Source: Molossus alvarezi (taxonomy: Eukaryota > Chordata > Mammalia > Chiroptera > Molossidae). From it: a stretch of 64,000 nucleotides of DNA. Shown here piece after piece: positions 1 to 11,930 of this stretch. Both the position numbers and the translations under genes were made by a program. Under the pieces are notes generated by a model. The model made no database searches and was not told the DNA's origin. It saw nothing but the letters and a program-made list of their open reading frames with translations. Location of the stretch: contig CM073887.1 of assembly GCA_037176705.1 (NCBI GenBank), forward strand, positions 58,861,001-58,925,000, in the 5' to 3' direction. How positions within the stretch are numbered: position 1 is the stretch's first letter; each line of letters begins with the position of its first letter.

Positions 1-330
1 TTCTCCTATTAGAATTCTAGTCCAGAAGGGCTGGTCTGTAGTATTTTTTTGTGAATATCATAATGTATTTAACTCATTCTTTCTAGGTATTTGCAATTTC
101 AAACAAAGCAAAGAAGTGTAAAACTTTGCACATGCATTGTTTCACTTGTGTGCAAATATATCACAAAAGTGGAATTGGTGGCTCAGGGGACACATGCCTT
201 TGTAATTTTAGTAGATGTAGCTATTAGATGTTATACTATGTTTCACTTTCAGTGCACAATAATAGTGTCACCTACAGGGAGTGTTATAAAATCTTTTGTG
301 TTTTACCACTGGTGGCAAAGGGCACTAAAC
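1..330 (+). repeat. Old L1 LINE fragment in HOOK2 intron
   Basis: The text resembles the 3' part of ancient mammalian L1 (L1M class), including the recognisable run AAAGTGGAATTGGTGGCTCA. It is diverged and carries no open frame. It lies upstream of the first visible HOOK2 exon, so it is intronic. Class call rests on memory of the consensus, subfamily not determined. Confidence 0.55.
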
Positions 331-365
331 CTAGTTACAACTTGTAGTTTGCATTTCCTTTTGTT

Positions 366-530
366 GTAAGAGATTTGCATTCTAGAAAGATCACTGGCTG
401 CTGGGTAGAGAATGGAACTGAGGGGTTGAGAGTAGAAGAGACTGGCAAAGGGTAGTGGTGGCTGGATCAGCACATGAGCTGTGAAATAGAAGTGGACAGA
501 TGGGGGCTGGTCCAGGGGTCACCTGACTAG
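366..530 (-). repeat. L2 LINE fragment, antisense
   Basis: Reads like the antisense of the 3' end of L2 (key phrase AGAAAGATCACTGGCTGCTG). Diverged and non-coding, within the HOOK2 intron. Confidence 0.5.
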
Positions 531-694
531 GGGTCTGGAGGGTTGTGGCTCTGGTGGCAGAGGAGGCGGTGGGGCCAGAGCACACAGCCCCTGTGCTTGG
601 GAGGCAGGCAGAGAGATTGTAGCCATGCAGGGGCACTTCTAGCCAGCTGGGAATGCCTTGGTTATCACCACTGCTTTTTGTCCCCTGCCTGCAG

Positions 695-1653
695 GCAGAA
701 GCTGCATGAAGCGGATCTGGAGCTGCAGCGGAAGCGCGAGTACATTGAGGAGCTGGAGCCACCCACCGACAGCAGCAGTGAGCGGTGTTTGGCAGCCAGA
801 TTGGTGGGAGGAGTCCTGAGCTTGGTGTGGAGCTGAGGGGCCACCTTGTTCCCCCAGCAGACCAGCGTATTGAGGAGCTTCAGGACAGCCTACAGAAGAA
901 GGATGCAGACTTGCGGGCCATGGAGGAGCGGTACCGCCGCTATGTGGACAAAGCACGCACGGTGAGGATGCTAAGTGACCTCTTGCCCAGGCTGCTGCCT
1001 CCCATTGGGTCATCCTTCCCACCAGTTTGCACATCTCTGCCTGCCCATCCCCACACCTGTCATACCTCATCATGTCACAGACCTCTACACCACAGCCATG
1101 AGTTGTCACATTACATACCCCAATGAATCGAACAGCCTGCGAGGCCAAGGTCACCCACGCTGTGTCTTCCCCAACTCCTAGGTCATACAGACCCTGGAAC
1201 CAAAGCAGCGGCCACCTGGGGGGGCGCTTCCAGAACTCCATACCTTGAGGACACAGCTCCGGGAGCGGGAAGTCCGAATCCGGCACCTGGAGGTGAGTGC
1301 CCTCATCCCTTCTCACTGCCCTCAGTATATCCAGGCCCTTGACTATTGCATCCTTGGCAGATGGACTTTGAGAAGAATCGAAGTCAGCGGGAGCAGGAAG
1401 AAAAGCTGCTCATCAGTGCCTGGTATAATATGGTGAGTGTACCAGTACCAAGGCTGCAGTGTTGGGGGCATTCCTTGGGCTCACCTAATGCCAAGCACAC
1501 CCCTCCCTCCAGGGCATGGCCTTGCAGCAGCGAGCAGGGGAAGAGCGGGCACCTACCCATGCTCAGTCATTCCTGGCACAGCAGCGGCTGGCCACCAACA
1601 CTCGCCGTGGGTCCCTGGGACGCTTGAACATACGCCCCAAAGACAAGCACTGA
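695..1653 (+). CDS. HOOK2: HOOK2 C-terminal exons (Hook microtubule-tethering protein 2), 5' part outside window
   Basis: Five coding exons are visible: 695-777, 858-961, 1182-1292, 1361-1432 and 1513-1653 (TGA at 1651-1653). They join in frame to about 169 residues, the coiled-coil C-terminus of a protein of about 719 residues in human. Recognisable stretches are LQRKREYIEELEPPTDSS, KKDADLRAMEERYRRYVDKA, REQEEKLLISAWYNM and the terminus RPKDKH. HOOK2 is a cytoplasmic dynein/dynactin adaptor acting at microtubules and centrosomes. The rest of the gene lies before base 1. All introns are GT-AG. The acceptor before 858 is a tandem CAGCAG, so use of 858 or 861 would add or remove one codon; the 858 choice preserves the recalled mammalian length. 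Confidence 0.93.
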
Positions 1654-1955
1654 TGGACCTCAGGATCCTGCCACCTGCCCAGCCTGTCAGTGCTTAATTC
1701 ATCCTAGATTCCCCCAACTGCCCTGGTGCCCAGCATCATGCCTGGGTTAGCTGAGAGCCTTGAGGTCTTGACGTGTCTTTTGCTCTCCTGGATGAGACAA
1801 GAGTGCAGAACAGGGTGGGAGGCAGGTATGGGTCTATCCTTTTTAGCAATGTGATTTTTATTCTTAATATTCTCCCTGAAATTAATGAGCTTCCAGGGTA
1901 GAGAGAGTGATTTTATATTTGAGAAGAAAATAATAAAGACTTTCAATCTGCCCTG
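1654..1955 (+). terminator. HOOK2: HOOK2 3' UTR and polyadenylation signal
   Basis: AATAAA occurs at 1932-1937, about 280 bases after the HOOK2 stop, giving a cleavage site near 1950-1955. Confidence 0.75.
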
Positions 1956-2167
1956 GCTGGACTCTGGGCAGTGAGGTGAGGGAGAGAAGATGGGCCCAGG
2001 ACTCAGACCACTGCTTTTAAGAAAGGCCTGGCTTGTGGTCTTACTAAAGTATGAGTGACTGATAGTGCCCAGTGAGAGTCATATTTGCATTTGGGTAACT
2101 GTGCATGTGTGGTAGGTTTTAAGGAAGCTTCAGACAAAAATCCCTGCCTTATGGAGCTGTTATTTTC

Positions 2168-2399
2168 TTTCTTTTTAATTGATTTTTAGAGAGAGAGGAA
2201 GGGAGAGGGAGAGAAAGATAGAAACAGGGAGAGAGAGATAAAAACATCGATGAGAGAGGACATCGACTGGCTGCCTCCTGCATGCCCCCCACTGGGAACT
2301 GGGCCTACAACTTGGGCATGTGCCCTGACCCGGAATCGAACTGGTGACCTCTTGGTGCATGGGTCAGTGCTCAACCACTGAGCTACACTAGCCAGGTGA
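2168..2399 (-). repeat. VES-type tRNA-derived SINE (B type)
   Basis: Antisense copy with the head (reverse complement) carrying the box-A-like GTAGCTCAGTGGTTGAGC. Flanked by a perfect 13-base target duplication AGCTGTTATTTTC at 2155-2167 and 2400-2412. It interrupts an antisense L2. Confidence 0.9.
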
Positions 2400-3430
2400 A
2401 GCTGTTATTTTCAATGAAGGGAGACAGACAATAAAGGAAAAAGATAACAGTTTTATGTAAGGAGATCAGTGGAGATAAATAAAGCAGACAAAAGTGATGG
2501 AGATGTAGGAGGTGGATTTTGGAAGTGGCAATTTAAAAAAATTTTTTTCTAAGAATTTATTTGAACCAGATTCACATGATGGGGAGCAGGATCTCAAATG
2601 CTCTGGGAGGTGGCAATTTTTTGTCAAAGGTCAGCAAAGAGGCCTAGCCAAGGAAATGACATAACTTAAGCACAGAACTGAAGGAGATGAGGGAGGGGCC
2701 ACCTGGGTATCTGGGAAAGAGCAATCCAGCCAGAGGGAACAGCATGTGCAAAGGCCCTGAGATGAGACCTTGCTTGGTGGGTTAGAGGGACAGTGTGGAG
2801 TGAATGAAGGGAAGGGAGGAGATGAAGGCAGGGAGATTGTTCAGGGCCTTGTGAGCTGTGGGAAAGCCTTTAGCTTTTATTCTAATTAAGGTGGAAGTCA
2901 TGGAGGGTTCTAAGCAAAGGAGGGATATTACCTGATTCAGGTGTTCATAGGCTCCCTTTGGCTGCTGTGGAAGGAACTGACTGTGGGGGGTTAGGGCTAC
3001 AGTTGGGAGACTAGGGCAGAGGTCACTAGTCTAGCTGGGTGGGTACATGACAATGGGGGACCTAGCCATGGTAGGGGCCCTTGAGGAAGGAGAAATGGCT
3101 GGAATCTGGATAAATTTGAAGATCAAGCTGATGGGATTTGCTGCTGGGTTGATGTGGAGAGACGTGAGAAAGGAGTTGAAGATGACTACAGGTTTTGGCC
3201 CCATCATCTGGAAGGATAAAGCCAACAGAGAGAGGTTGGGAGCTAATAGGGAGCTAGTTCAGGGACGTGTTCTGTCCAAGATGCCTGGGAGATCCCTGCA
3301 TAGAGACTTTGAGAAAACAGTTGGATCTATGGATCTAGAGACAGAGGAAGGATCCTGGCTGGACTTCTAAATACGGAAGTAATTGGCATATGACCAAATG
3401 GAAGTAATTGGCATATGACCAAATTAAGAC
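2400..3430 (-). repeat. Long antisense L2 LINE fragment (continues from 2130)
   Basis: Diverged L2 3' end in reverse, starting at about 2130 and resuming after the SINE. Key phrases are GGAACAGCATGTGCAAAGGC and GGGCCTTGTGAGCTGTGG. The open frame at 3047-3370 lies wholly inside this repeat and is not a gene. An exact 25-base tandem duplication occupies 3375-3399 and 3400-3424. Confidence 0.7.
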
Positions 3431-3605
3431 CAGGAGCGTTAAAAGGATATCTGAGAATTCAGGGACTTGGGGTGGAGAGGTTGCTTGCAGAATCTAAATC
3501 AAGGCTGGCAGGAAGAAGCTGTGGTCTTGGGACTGTGGCTGGTACATTAATGAATGAGTCAAGTTGTGTGCATTGATGGGGCCATTTCAGAGAGCAAAGT
3601 TTGGG

Positions 3606-3870
3606 CCCTGGCCGATTTGCCTCAGCGGTTAGAGCATCGGCCTGCGGTCCAGAGAGACCTGGGTTCGATTCCTGCTAAGGGCACGTACGTGGGTTGCACT
3701 TTGTCCCCGGCCCTGGTCGGTCGTGCGGGTGGCAGCCACTCGATGTGTCCCTTTCACATCGATGTTTCTTTCTCTCTCTCTCTCTCTCTGTTCCTCTCTC
3801 TCCCTCCCACTCTACCTAAACAAAAAATGGAAAAATGTCCTCGGGTGAGGATTTAAAAAAAACAAAAAAC
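3606..3870 (+). repeat. VES-type SINE (A type), full length
   Basis: tRNA-like head with box A (TTGCCTCAGCGGTTAGAGC) and box B (GGTTCGATTCC), a CT-rich middle, and the 3' motif TCCTCGGGTGAGGAT before the A tail. Perfect 17-base target duplication AGAGAGCAAAGTTTGGG at 3589-3605 and 3871-3887. Confidence 0.95.
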
Positions 3871-3959
3871 AGAGAGCAAAGTTTGGGAAGAAGTGGGCAG
3901 GGCATCAGGAGATAACCTGACTTAGCATAATGCCTGGCAGGAAAATTCAGGCTAACGAC

Positions 3960-4320
3960 ATTTGAGTAGAAACTACTAACATTTATTAAGTACCTATTAT
4001 GTACCAAACACTTTAAAGCTGTTATTTCATTGCCATCCTCACAACTCAGAGGTAGGTACTCATATCTCCATTTTAAGGAAACAATACAAGTTAGACACAC
4101 TGATAGAAGCCTCTCAGGCCAGGGGGAGTGGGAAGTAGAGCTGGTGGGAGGGAAGAGCTGCTCAAAGCAGCTGGAAGAATTCCTGGCCCTTAGCCCAGTG
4201 CCTGGCCTACAGGAGACACAGGCCAGACATGAAGGCAGGAGCACAGGTAGAGGAAACTTGTCTAAAGCCAGCAGATGAAATCTATGCGGGACTTATGCAG
4301 ACCTGGACCGCTGCCTGGAT
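3960..4320 (+). repeat. MIR-like SINE remnant
   Basis: Old tRNA-derived MIR signature: ACTAACATTTATTAAGTACC followed by the usual tail of text about CCTCACAACTCAGAGGTAGG. Boundaries approximate. Confidence 0.45.
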
Positions 4321-4358
4321 GCAGTGTGGGTCTTGGTTCTTGAATCCCCACGAGGGTC

Positions 4359-7300
4359 TCAAGTGAGACACTCTTCCTCCTCACCAATGGGGCTGGGCAG
4401 CCAGGGTGGAGCCGGCCCCCGGGGTGCTGGCATGGCCATAGTGGTGAAGGGTTCAGTGTCCAGCCCAGGGGTTGGTGGCTCTAGCCCAGTGTGAGGATTG
4501 AGTTCTGGCTCGTGAAGGCTGGAGTCCAACAGTAGGTCCCCGCAGCCGCACTCAGGGGCCACGCTATCGAGGGCGCTGGTGCTCACGCAGCTGGCTGCTG
4601 TGGACGCCTCGGACACGCAGCTGTTCTTGCGGCGCAACAAGGACAGACGCCGGCCCAGCAGGCTTCCTGCAGCCATGCCCGGACCCACAGGCAGGAGGCG
4701 CTGCAAGAAGTCTCCATGCGCCTCGCCCAGAGGCACGTCCACGCCTTCGGGCCGCTGGAACTGCATGTCCTCCTTGGCCAGCCTGTGAGACAGACAGTGG
4801 GTCAGTACTGCGACCTCATCCCTCTCCTTGGTTGACAGATCTGGGACCAAGGTCCGCCGCTTTCCTGGCTTCACTCACCCATTTGTCTCACTTATCCCAA
4901 AAGACCTTGGCCCCTCATGAGAGAGCCACGCCTTATCCTCTAGCTCTGGTCAAACTTAAACCTCAAAGCCTTAATTTTATTGCCTCTGGCCACTCTTCTA
5001 GTCCTTATACATCTTAGCCCTTAGCCCTGACCCCAATTCGTGGCCTGGTCCCAGACTTTGATCCTAATCCTTATCCTCATAGAATTTAGCTCTTAGCCCC
5101 AAATCTCCAGAGTTTAGCCTTTAGCCCTGTTGTGGTATCCTATAGCCCCCTCAATCAGACTCCACCCTCCCCCGCAGAGCCAGAAGCCCCGCCCACCCCA
5201 CTGGCTCACGTGATGTCGAAGGTGGAGCCCTGGAAGGAGGGCTGCTGCTTCAAGAAGGCTGTGGCCGCGGTGTAGGGGGCCCGAGCCTCAGCTGTGTCCC
5301 AGTACAGGTCCTTCTCCAGCATAGCCAGGTCGTCGTACATCTCGTCCACCGCTAGCATTGACACCTGCAACCGTGGACACTGTGCTAGGTGGGGGGTAGC
5401 AAAGCGCAAGCACTGCAGGGTGGACCCCTCAGGATGGGTAGCAGTGTGATACCAAAAAGAGAAGTATGCTTCAGAGGCGAGGCCTGGGTAAGTCTTGGCA
5501 GGGTTGGGGTCAGGGCCACTTTGGGAGCCTGAGGATGGTTGCAACAGAGTCTCACCTGGAAGTTGCGGTCGATCAGAAAGTTGGTTTCAAAATCATCGTC
5601 GTCCTCTCCAAAGGGGTTGATGAGCTGCTCTGCTACCTTAGTGGGGAGGAGAAGGTTAGCAGAGACCTGAGAACCCCTGCCCGCCTCACTCCCGAAGTCC
5701 ATGCCTCGGGGCCCACCTACCTTGAGCCAACCAGCATAGAAGAAGAACTGCAGCAGAGTGAAGACTGGTACAAACAGGTCAAGATTGTGGTCTTTGTAGC
5801 CCTGCGCAGGATCTAGGAACTGGCGACCGATGAGGCAGGCCAGGAAGTAACTGTACACTGCGATGGTCACCACCTGGGGGCAGGTAGCTGCCAGGTCAGG
5901 GCTCTCCAGGCCTCAGGGATTCCTGGAGAGACCAGGGCTAGGATCGGGAATCAGTGATAGGGTCTTAGCTGGCCCTCAGTTTCCCCTCGAGACCAATGTA
6001 TCTGACAGTGGATCTAAGCGGAGGCACCATGGGCTTACCTGGGTGTAGACGAGGGGTACACTGATCCAGTCGTAGTGAAAGAGCATCGAACACTTGCCCC
6101 GAAACACAGTCAGCTCCTGGGGGCGGATGCAACTTATGAGGGAGCCTGACTTATGAGCTCACATATGGAGATTAAGTGTGGGTACTTGGGATGGAGGTGA
6201 GTAGTCACCTGGTGGAAAGTGGTGGCATGTGCTTCTAGGGGCTCCCAGGGAGAGTATTTAGTAGTGAGTGTACACCTGGGGTGGGAGGCTCCATAGAGAC
6301 AGATGTGCACCTGGGGGCTGCTAGGTAAGGGTGTTTGGAATTAGCCTCGTTGGAAGTGTGTGGCAGGCTGTAGTCCGACACAATTCAGGGGGAGGGCGTA
6401 TAATTTCTCTGGTACTTTGTATGAATGACCAACTGGCGAGCCTACCTCGAGCAGCAATTTAAGGGCGCTGTTGTCGCGGATGCGGCCCTCTCGCCGGGCC
6501 TGTGCCGCTAGGTTAGAGAACCAGACGCAGGGCACCCAATACTTGTTGTAGGATGAATTCAGGTTCTCGAACTTCTTGCGCTCCTCGCGGGTCATAAACC
6601 CTGGAGAGGTGAATTCGGGGTGTCACTTGCCCCGCCTTCCTGTCCCTTACTGGGGTCACTTGCCCCGCCCTCCGTCTTGGTTCTGCTCCCGCTTCCAGCC
6701 AGGGCCTCACCAGCCTCCACCACGTGGTCTATGGTGGGGAAGCGCTTGAAGACCGCGGTGCTGACAGAGCGCAGGATGAGCACAGCCGAGAGCCCTGCGT
6801 AGCGCATGAGCGTGCGCCGGTAGAGGCGGCCACGCTCGTCGCGTCCGTGCACGGTGCCCGACACTATGCACATTAGCGCATCGGGCAGCGGCATGCAGAG
6901 GTACTGGTTCCACCAGCGGTGCACCACCAGGTTCACGTAGAAGCCTGCGGCAGAGCCGGGAATGGGTAGATCAGTGGGGGACACTAGGGCCCAGGTCGTG
7001 GGAAGAGGAGTAATATAGTTTGCATCAGTGACACCGGGCAGGCTGGTTACCCTGACCACGTGGGTCTACCTGGGATGGGAACTTGGGTGTCTAGCCCTGA
7101 GGTCAGAGTGGTTGGAGTAGTATGGGTCACTCTGGCTACTTGGGAGTCACCTGGGATGGGGGATTGGGATCCCAGTATGGAGGCAGAGACACGGGGCCCA
7201 TGGGCAGTTTTTCACTGAGGCCAGGGAAGCCCCTGAACCAGAAACATCTGAATGGGTTGGGCACAGGATCTATGTAAAGATTCCTGGCATAGGCTGGTAA

Positions 7301-8084
7301 CCTCATTCATGAGGGCAGAGAACAATGAGAAGGAGGCTGGGGGCCAGGATTTGTCAAAGAAATACTTCCAAGGCTGGACTTGAGAGGATGAATTCATATG
7401 CGGTCCCTGGGGCCCAGGACATGGGGAGGTGGGCACTAGTAATCTTATGCAGACACAGGTGAGAGTCCCTGAGGTGACCAGGGATAAGTATATGAGTGAC
7501 ATGGAATACTCAAAGGGGCACTGTGACCAGGTGATATCCAAGGGACCACACTTGGCATAAAGGACACAGAAATGGGGGTCTGTGGGGTTGGCTTTGAGAG
7601 GGTCTCAGAGGGGCAGGAATGGGGGTCTCCAAAAGCCATGAATGGAAATGGGTTTCTCAGAATGGGGGATGGGAGATGGGGAACTTGAGAAACCGAACAC
7701 ACCAAGCACGAAAGAGACTGGGATGAGACTGGCGTACTGGTCGCAGTAGATGACAAGCTTCTCGAAGTAACGCTTCTGCCCTTCGGTCAGCACGAAGCTG
7801 CAGGGAGGGGTGCGAGGTCACCAGCTAGCTCCCTCCCCAGCTGCCGATCTCTCTTCCCACGTCCTGTCCAGGGCACACCGGGGCCCCTTCCCAGTCCATT
7901 CTGGCCAGCACGCCCACCCCAGGCCGCCTCACCGATAGGCGGCACTCAGCATCATGTAGAGCCCGAGAAAACAGAGCAGCTCCCGCCACAGAAGTTTGTA
8001 GATGCTGCCGCGCCACAGCAGTAGCAGCTGCGAGAAGCCGCCGAAGCGCGCATTGGCCACGCGGGCTGTGTATGTGACGGTCAT
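4359..8084 (-). CDS. BEST2: Bestrophin-2 calcium-activated anion channel, complete, 9 coding exons
   Basis: Coding exons in transcript order are 7933-8084, 7703-7797, 6711-6944, 6446-6600, 6039-6116, 5721-5873, 5556-5636, 5210-5364 and 4359-4782. They sum to 1527 bases, 508 residues, against 509 in human. The start context and N-terminus [17 protein letters not shown] fix the ATG at 8084-8082. Bestrophins are pentameric plasma-membrane chloride/bicarbonate channels gated by calcium; BEST2 acts in ciliary epithelium and colon. Visible functional residues are the neck triad I76, F80, F84, the cytosolic aperture lysine K208 (in SALKLLLE), and the acidic calcium clasp [10 protein letters not shown]. 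The long last exon encodes the variable cytosolic tail ending [12 protein letters not shown]. All introns are GT-AG. The next gene on this strand, GET3, ends 3.6 kb upstream of the BEST2 start. Confidence 0.96.
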
Positions 8085-9237
8085 CCCGGCTCCAGGCTGT
8101 CAGGCTAGAGAAGGTGCGGCCGGACCTCACGCCCGCTTGTGGCCGAGGAACGAGGGACCTGAGGGAGGGGCTGGGGGCTGCGGGTGGAGATGAAGAGGTA
8201 CAGGGTGACTCAGCTCAATGTTCCCTCTAGAACCAGGCCACCTCTTTGGTCCAGTCTCCTCCCACTCTTCCTGAGTCCCATCTCTAGCTGCCAGTCCTCC
8301 CCAAGCCCATTCCGGCAAGCCACCCCTTCTAGACTCTTGTTTCCCACATCTTGGCGCCTACCTACTCAGGCTCCCTCACCAGCCCCCACCTTGCAAACCC
8401 TTGAGTCAACCCTGTTGCCTTCTATCCATCCCATCCACCTTACCTGGGCTCTACAGCTTCCCCTACTCCTAGAGTCCCCAGTGCCTCCGTTTCTAGGTTC
8501 TCAGGGCTCTGACTGCCACTCCCCTGCTCCCCCCCCACACACCACCACCATTCCTCTCTCTCAGATTCCACCTCTGCTCTCCCCTTACTTGCCTAGCTCT
8601 CAGTCTTTGCCAGTCCTCCACCCCTGCAATCCCTTTTGAAGCCCTAGGAAGGAAGCCCTGCTCTCAAACCTTCAGGCCTCCAGGCCCCCAGGTCCCCTCT
8701 TGCACTTCCTCTGCCTCAAGTTGGCCTCCTCTCCTGCACAGCTGCTCCAGCCTCTCCACCCTCTCCACTTAATTATCCTTCCCTTTTTCCTGAGTCCTCT
8801 GTTCATTCTCTAGCCTTCCAAGCTCTCCACTCCATACTCTGAGGATACTGACGAATTTCTGCCTCAAACCTGCCCACAGGCCCACCTATCCTCAGGGTCT
8901 CCTATTCTCCTAGGCCTGGGCCCTTCTCACCTGATGGTGGGTGCAGGACACACAGGGACAGGGACAAGACGGCAGGTGGCTTCAGTGTTGGGTGTGGCTG
9001 AAGCCAGATCCTGGGGGTGGGAGGGGACAGAAGAATGGGCGTGGATGGTTTCTTCCTGGCCCGCCCCCTGGGCTGCAGCCTCAGAACTTTGGGGAAGTCT
9101 GGCCAGTTTGTTACCTGGAGCTAGGGAGAAATTCAACTAGGACTTCCTTGCTCCTCCCTGTCTCTCTCCCTGGCAGTCACTGGCAAGTCCAAGGGACTAG
9201 AGGTGGGGGAGGGGGCAGGGACTGTGTCCTTCCCAGT

Positions 9238-9315
9238 CTCTGTTTCCCTCTCCTCCCCTCTCCTCCCCTCTCCTCCCTTCTCCTCCCCTCTCTTCCCCTC
9301 CCCTCCCCTCCTCTC

Positions 9316-9319
<4 letters not shown>
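9238..9319 (+). repeat. Polypyrimidine (CTCCC)n tract
   Basis: Almost uninterrupted C/T run built on CTCCTCCCCT units, ending at the adjacent CA repeat. Such mirror-like homopyrimidine DNA can form triplex structures. Confidence 0.85.

Positions 9320-9349
<30 letters not shown>
9320..9349 (+). repeat. (CA)n microsatellite
   Basis: About 14 CA units directly following the polypyrimidine tract and followed by a short CT run. Confidence 0.95.
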
Positions 9350-9351
<2 letters not shown>

Positions 9352-10509
9352 CTCTGCTGATGGGGACTCCACAGTCACCTGTAGTCATACACTGTCACAA
9401 AGGTGTACTGTACTTAGAAATACACATCATAAACCCAGACACAAATTCAGCTTCGCTTAACACACACCAGCTAAGGGCAGAGCCCAGAAAGCCTTCATAC
9501 ACACAGCCATACACCATCCCACAGAGGGTGGTAGCACTCATTTATTCCTAATCTTTCCTGCACAAAGATACACCCACGGTCACCCAACAGATGTGGGAAT
9601 ACCTGCCCTCTACACAGCTGCACATGTTCCTGGGATCCCTTAGATCCATCAGTGTTGCAAGGACACTCATACATCGAGGACCCCTCCTCAACAGTCCTGC
9701 AGACCCTGTGGGGCACATCCAGAAGAGGTCATGCCCATGACCCCTCATGAAACTCACCTGCATTTGCACATTGATAAGACACCCCTCCCTACTGCCCCCT
9801 TTCTGTGGTGTAAGCCAGATCCTGGGGTGGGAGGAGGAGGCTGAAGAATGGGTGTGGATCCCCCCAACAGACACATCTCAGATCTCAGACTCTCTCTGCA
9901 TTGCCATGAACACACAAGCTTGGGGACACAAAAACTTGTCCTCACATTTGGCATGGATGCAGGACAGATGTTCCGCCTTCAGTGAAAGGGGGCACACTCA
10001 GCCTGGCACAAACAGCCTCCCTGTCCTATTCCTCAAACACACAGCCTGGTGTCGGAGGGGTGGAGGCTCAGGGGTCCAGCCCCTGGGCACCTCATGTCCA
10101 CCTTGTGCACTAGTAGTGTAGGATTTACGTGGCCCCACCCAGAAGTCCTGCCAGCCAGGACAGCTTGTTCCAAGCCTGGCATATGTGTGCCCCACCTGAG
10201 GTAATTAAGAACTAGCCCAGGCTGGCTACCCTCAAACCTGCTCCTCTGCTGTCCAGCTGCTGGACAGCCCATAAAAGTGGATGTGGGGTGGCAGTGATAG
10301 CTTCGGGTCCTGGGGAGGAGACAGGCTTCAAGTTGATGCAGCTCCATTCCTGACCAGAGGCCCCCACTCCCTAGGATGTATTCTTATACACACTGCAGCA
10401 AGCCTCCTCTTCTCTCCCTATGCTCATCTCCCTCCTCCAGTTCACAGTGTCCCCAACACAGTTCTGACTGCTGGACCCCTGCTGGGTTAGGGGCAGGTTG
10501 CCCAAGTTA

Positions 10510-10720
10510 GTTCACATGCTTAATTGTAACAATGAATATTTGTCAAGACATTACTTATTTCACCTCATTGAATCCTTATAAGCAGGCATATGAAGTTGGT
10601 ATTTGTCATTCCCACTATCTGGTAGGGAAACAGGCTCAAATGACATAGCCCTTACACAGCACAGCTGGGATTTGAGCCCAGGCAGTTCAACTGGAGCCTG
10701 GGGTCTTTGCCATGGGCTAC
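10510..10720 (+). repeat. MIR-like SINE remnant
   Basis: Diverged MIR pattern: CTCATTGAATCCTTATAAGC then GGTAGGGAAACAGGCTCA. Boundaries approximate. Confidence 0.5.
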
Positions 10721-11717
10721 ACCATTGTTTACAAGTGCCACCCCAACATGCCCACACCGCTTGTGCACAGCCAGTACAATCCAGTAGAGGACACGTCTGG
10801 GCTTGTGGCTGGGTTCCCCTTACAAGCACGCACACCTGAACACACCCAGACCTTGGGTATACACTGTTGGAACACCACTTCCTGACTCATGCATGTCCTC
10901 AGGCACCTCTTGTCCATATTCCCTACCCCCCACCAGCTCTATCTTGAAACTTGCAAGTGCAGGTCATTCCAGTCCTGGGTCTCCCAGGTGGGGGTGAATG
11001 TGGCCATCCAGGTAGTTGCAGAGGGAGGAGTGAAGGGGATAAGGAGGCCCGCTGTCCAGGCTGCTGTGCTGACCCTTCCAGGGTCAAGTGAATTTATCCC
11101 TTGGCTCTGTGAATGGCCACATCTGTCTCCATTTTAGGGGTGAAGCTCCAACTACAGGAAACATGAGGCCACTCACTGAGAGGGCTGTACAAATAGGACT
11201 TCAGGGATACCTCTGGCCCAAGTGCTCTACCATCCTGTGACCTAATCTGCCCCTGGTTGTAACCTGTAGCTGTGGTGGACAGAGCTGATTTCATCTCATG
11301 GGGGTGGAGGGGGCAGGAATTGGGGAATAGAGACTGTTAATCCTCAGTCTGGCCAGCCCTGCCTCTGCCCAGGGCGCCCACTAATTTCCAAACCAAACAG
11401 CAGGCAGTACTGGGTTGCTGCCTGCCTAATCCGCTCCTGACCTGCCTGAGGCTCTCCAATGGACCCCCTGGTTCCCACACTCTGAAAGGAAGGGGGTATT
11501 ATGTCCCTTTCTTCTACTCCAGGCATTATGGCAGGGACACTCCTACCCATACAGAGCTTGAAAAAGCACCCCCTTACTGAAGACACTTACCTTCCAAAAT
11601 TGCCTAATAAACACACAGCTTTGTTAGGTCTGTTGTGACTCTGCCCCTCTCGATGTGACATCTTTGTGCAGTATACAACCTGAGCAACTGTACACAGAGG
11701 CACTGACTCCCAGACCC

Positions 11718-11930
11718 ACAGTGGTTTATGATCATTTTATTGAGGAGCGAGAGGCAGGGAGAGTTGAGGAGCAGCTACAGCCTCCCCAGCCCCACCAGGG
11801 GGAACAGACCCCCTCCCTGCCTCCCACCTCCCAAGTGGCTCCCCCTGTACTATGGGGGGACTTTGTGCAAACTCTGCCCTGGTGGGGTGGGGGTGGGTGG
11901 AAATAGTAGCAGCTGAGACTGGCAGCGGTG
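11718..11930 (-). terminator. GET3: GET3 3' UTR and polyadenylation signal
   Basis: TTTATT at 11736-11741 reads AATAAA on the minus strand, about 190 bases past the GET3 stop codon. Confidence 0.8.

Larger units (their letters stand above)
8085..11717. other. BEST2-GET3 intergenic region, no gene seen
   Basis: 8200-8900 is pyrimidine-rich unique text with open frames but no recognisable protein. 9238-9350 holds a polypyrimidine tract and a CA repeat. Two related segments of about 47 bases lie at 9001-9047 and 9812-9860. A MIR-like remnant covers roughly 10510-10720. BEST2 upstream non-coding exons, if any, would lie here but I could not place them. Confidence 0.6.

Noticed and set aside
639..1316. 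225-codon minus-strand frame opposite HOOK2
   Set aside because: It is the antisense shadow of HOOK2 exons and introns, with no recognisable protein.
3606..3870. tRNA gene calls at SINE heads
   Set aside because: The box A and B matches are the heads of retroposed SINEs with A tails and target duplications; no complete cloverleaf with a sensible anticodon arm is formed.
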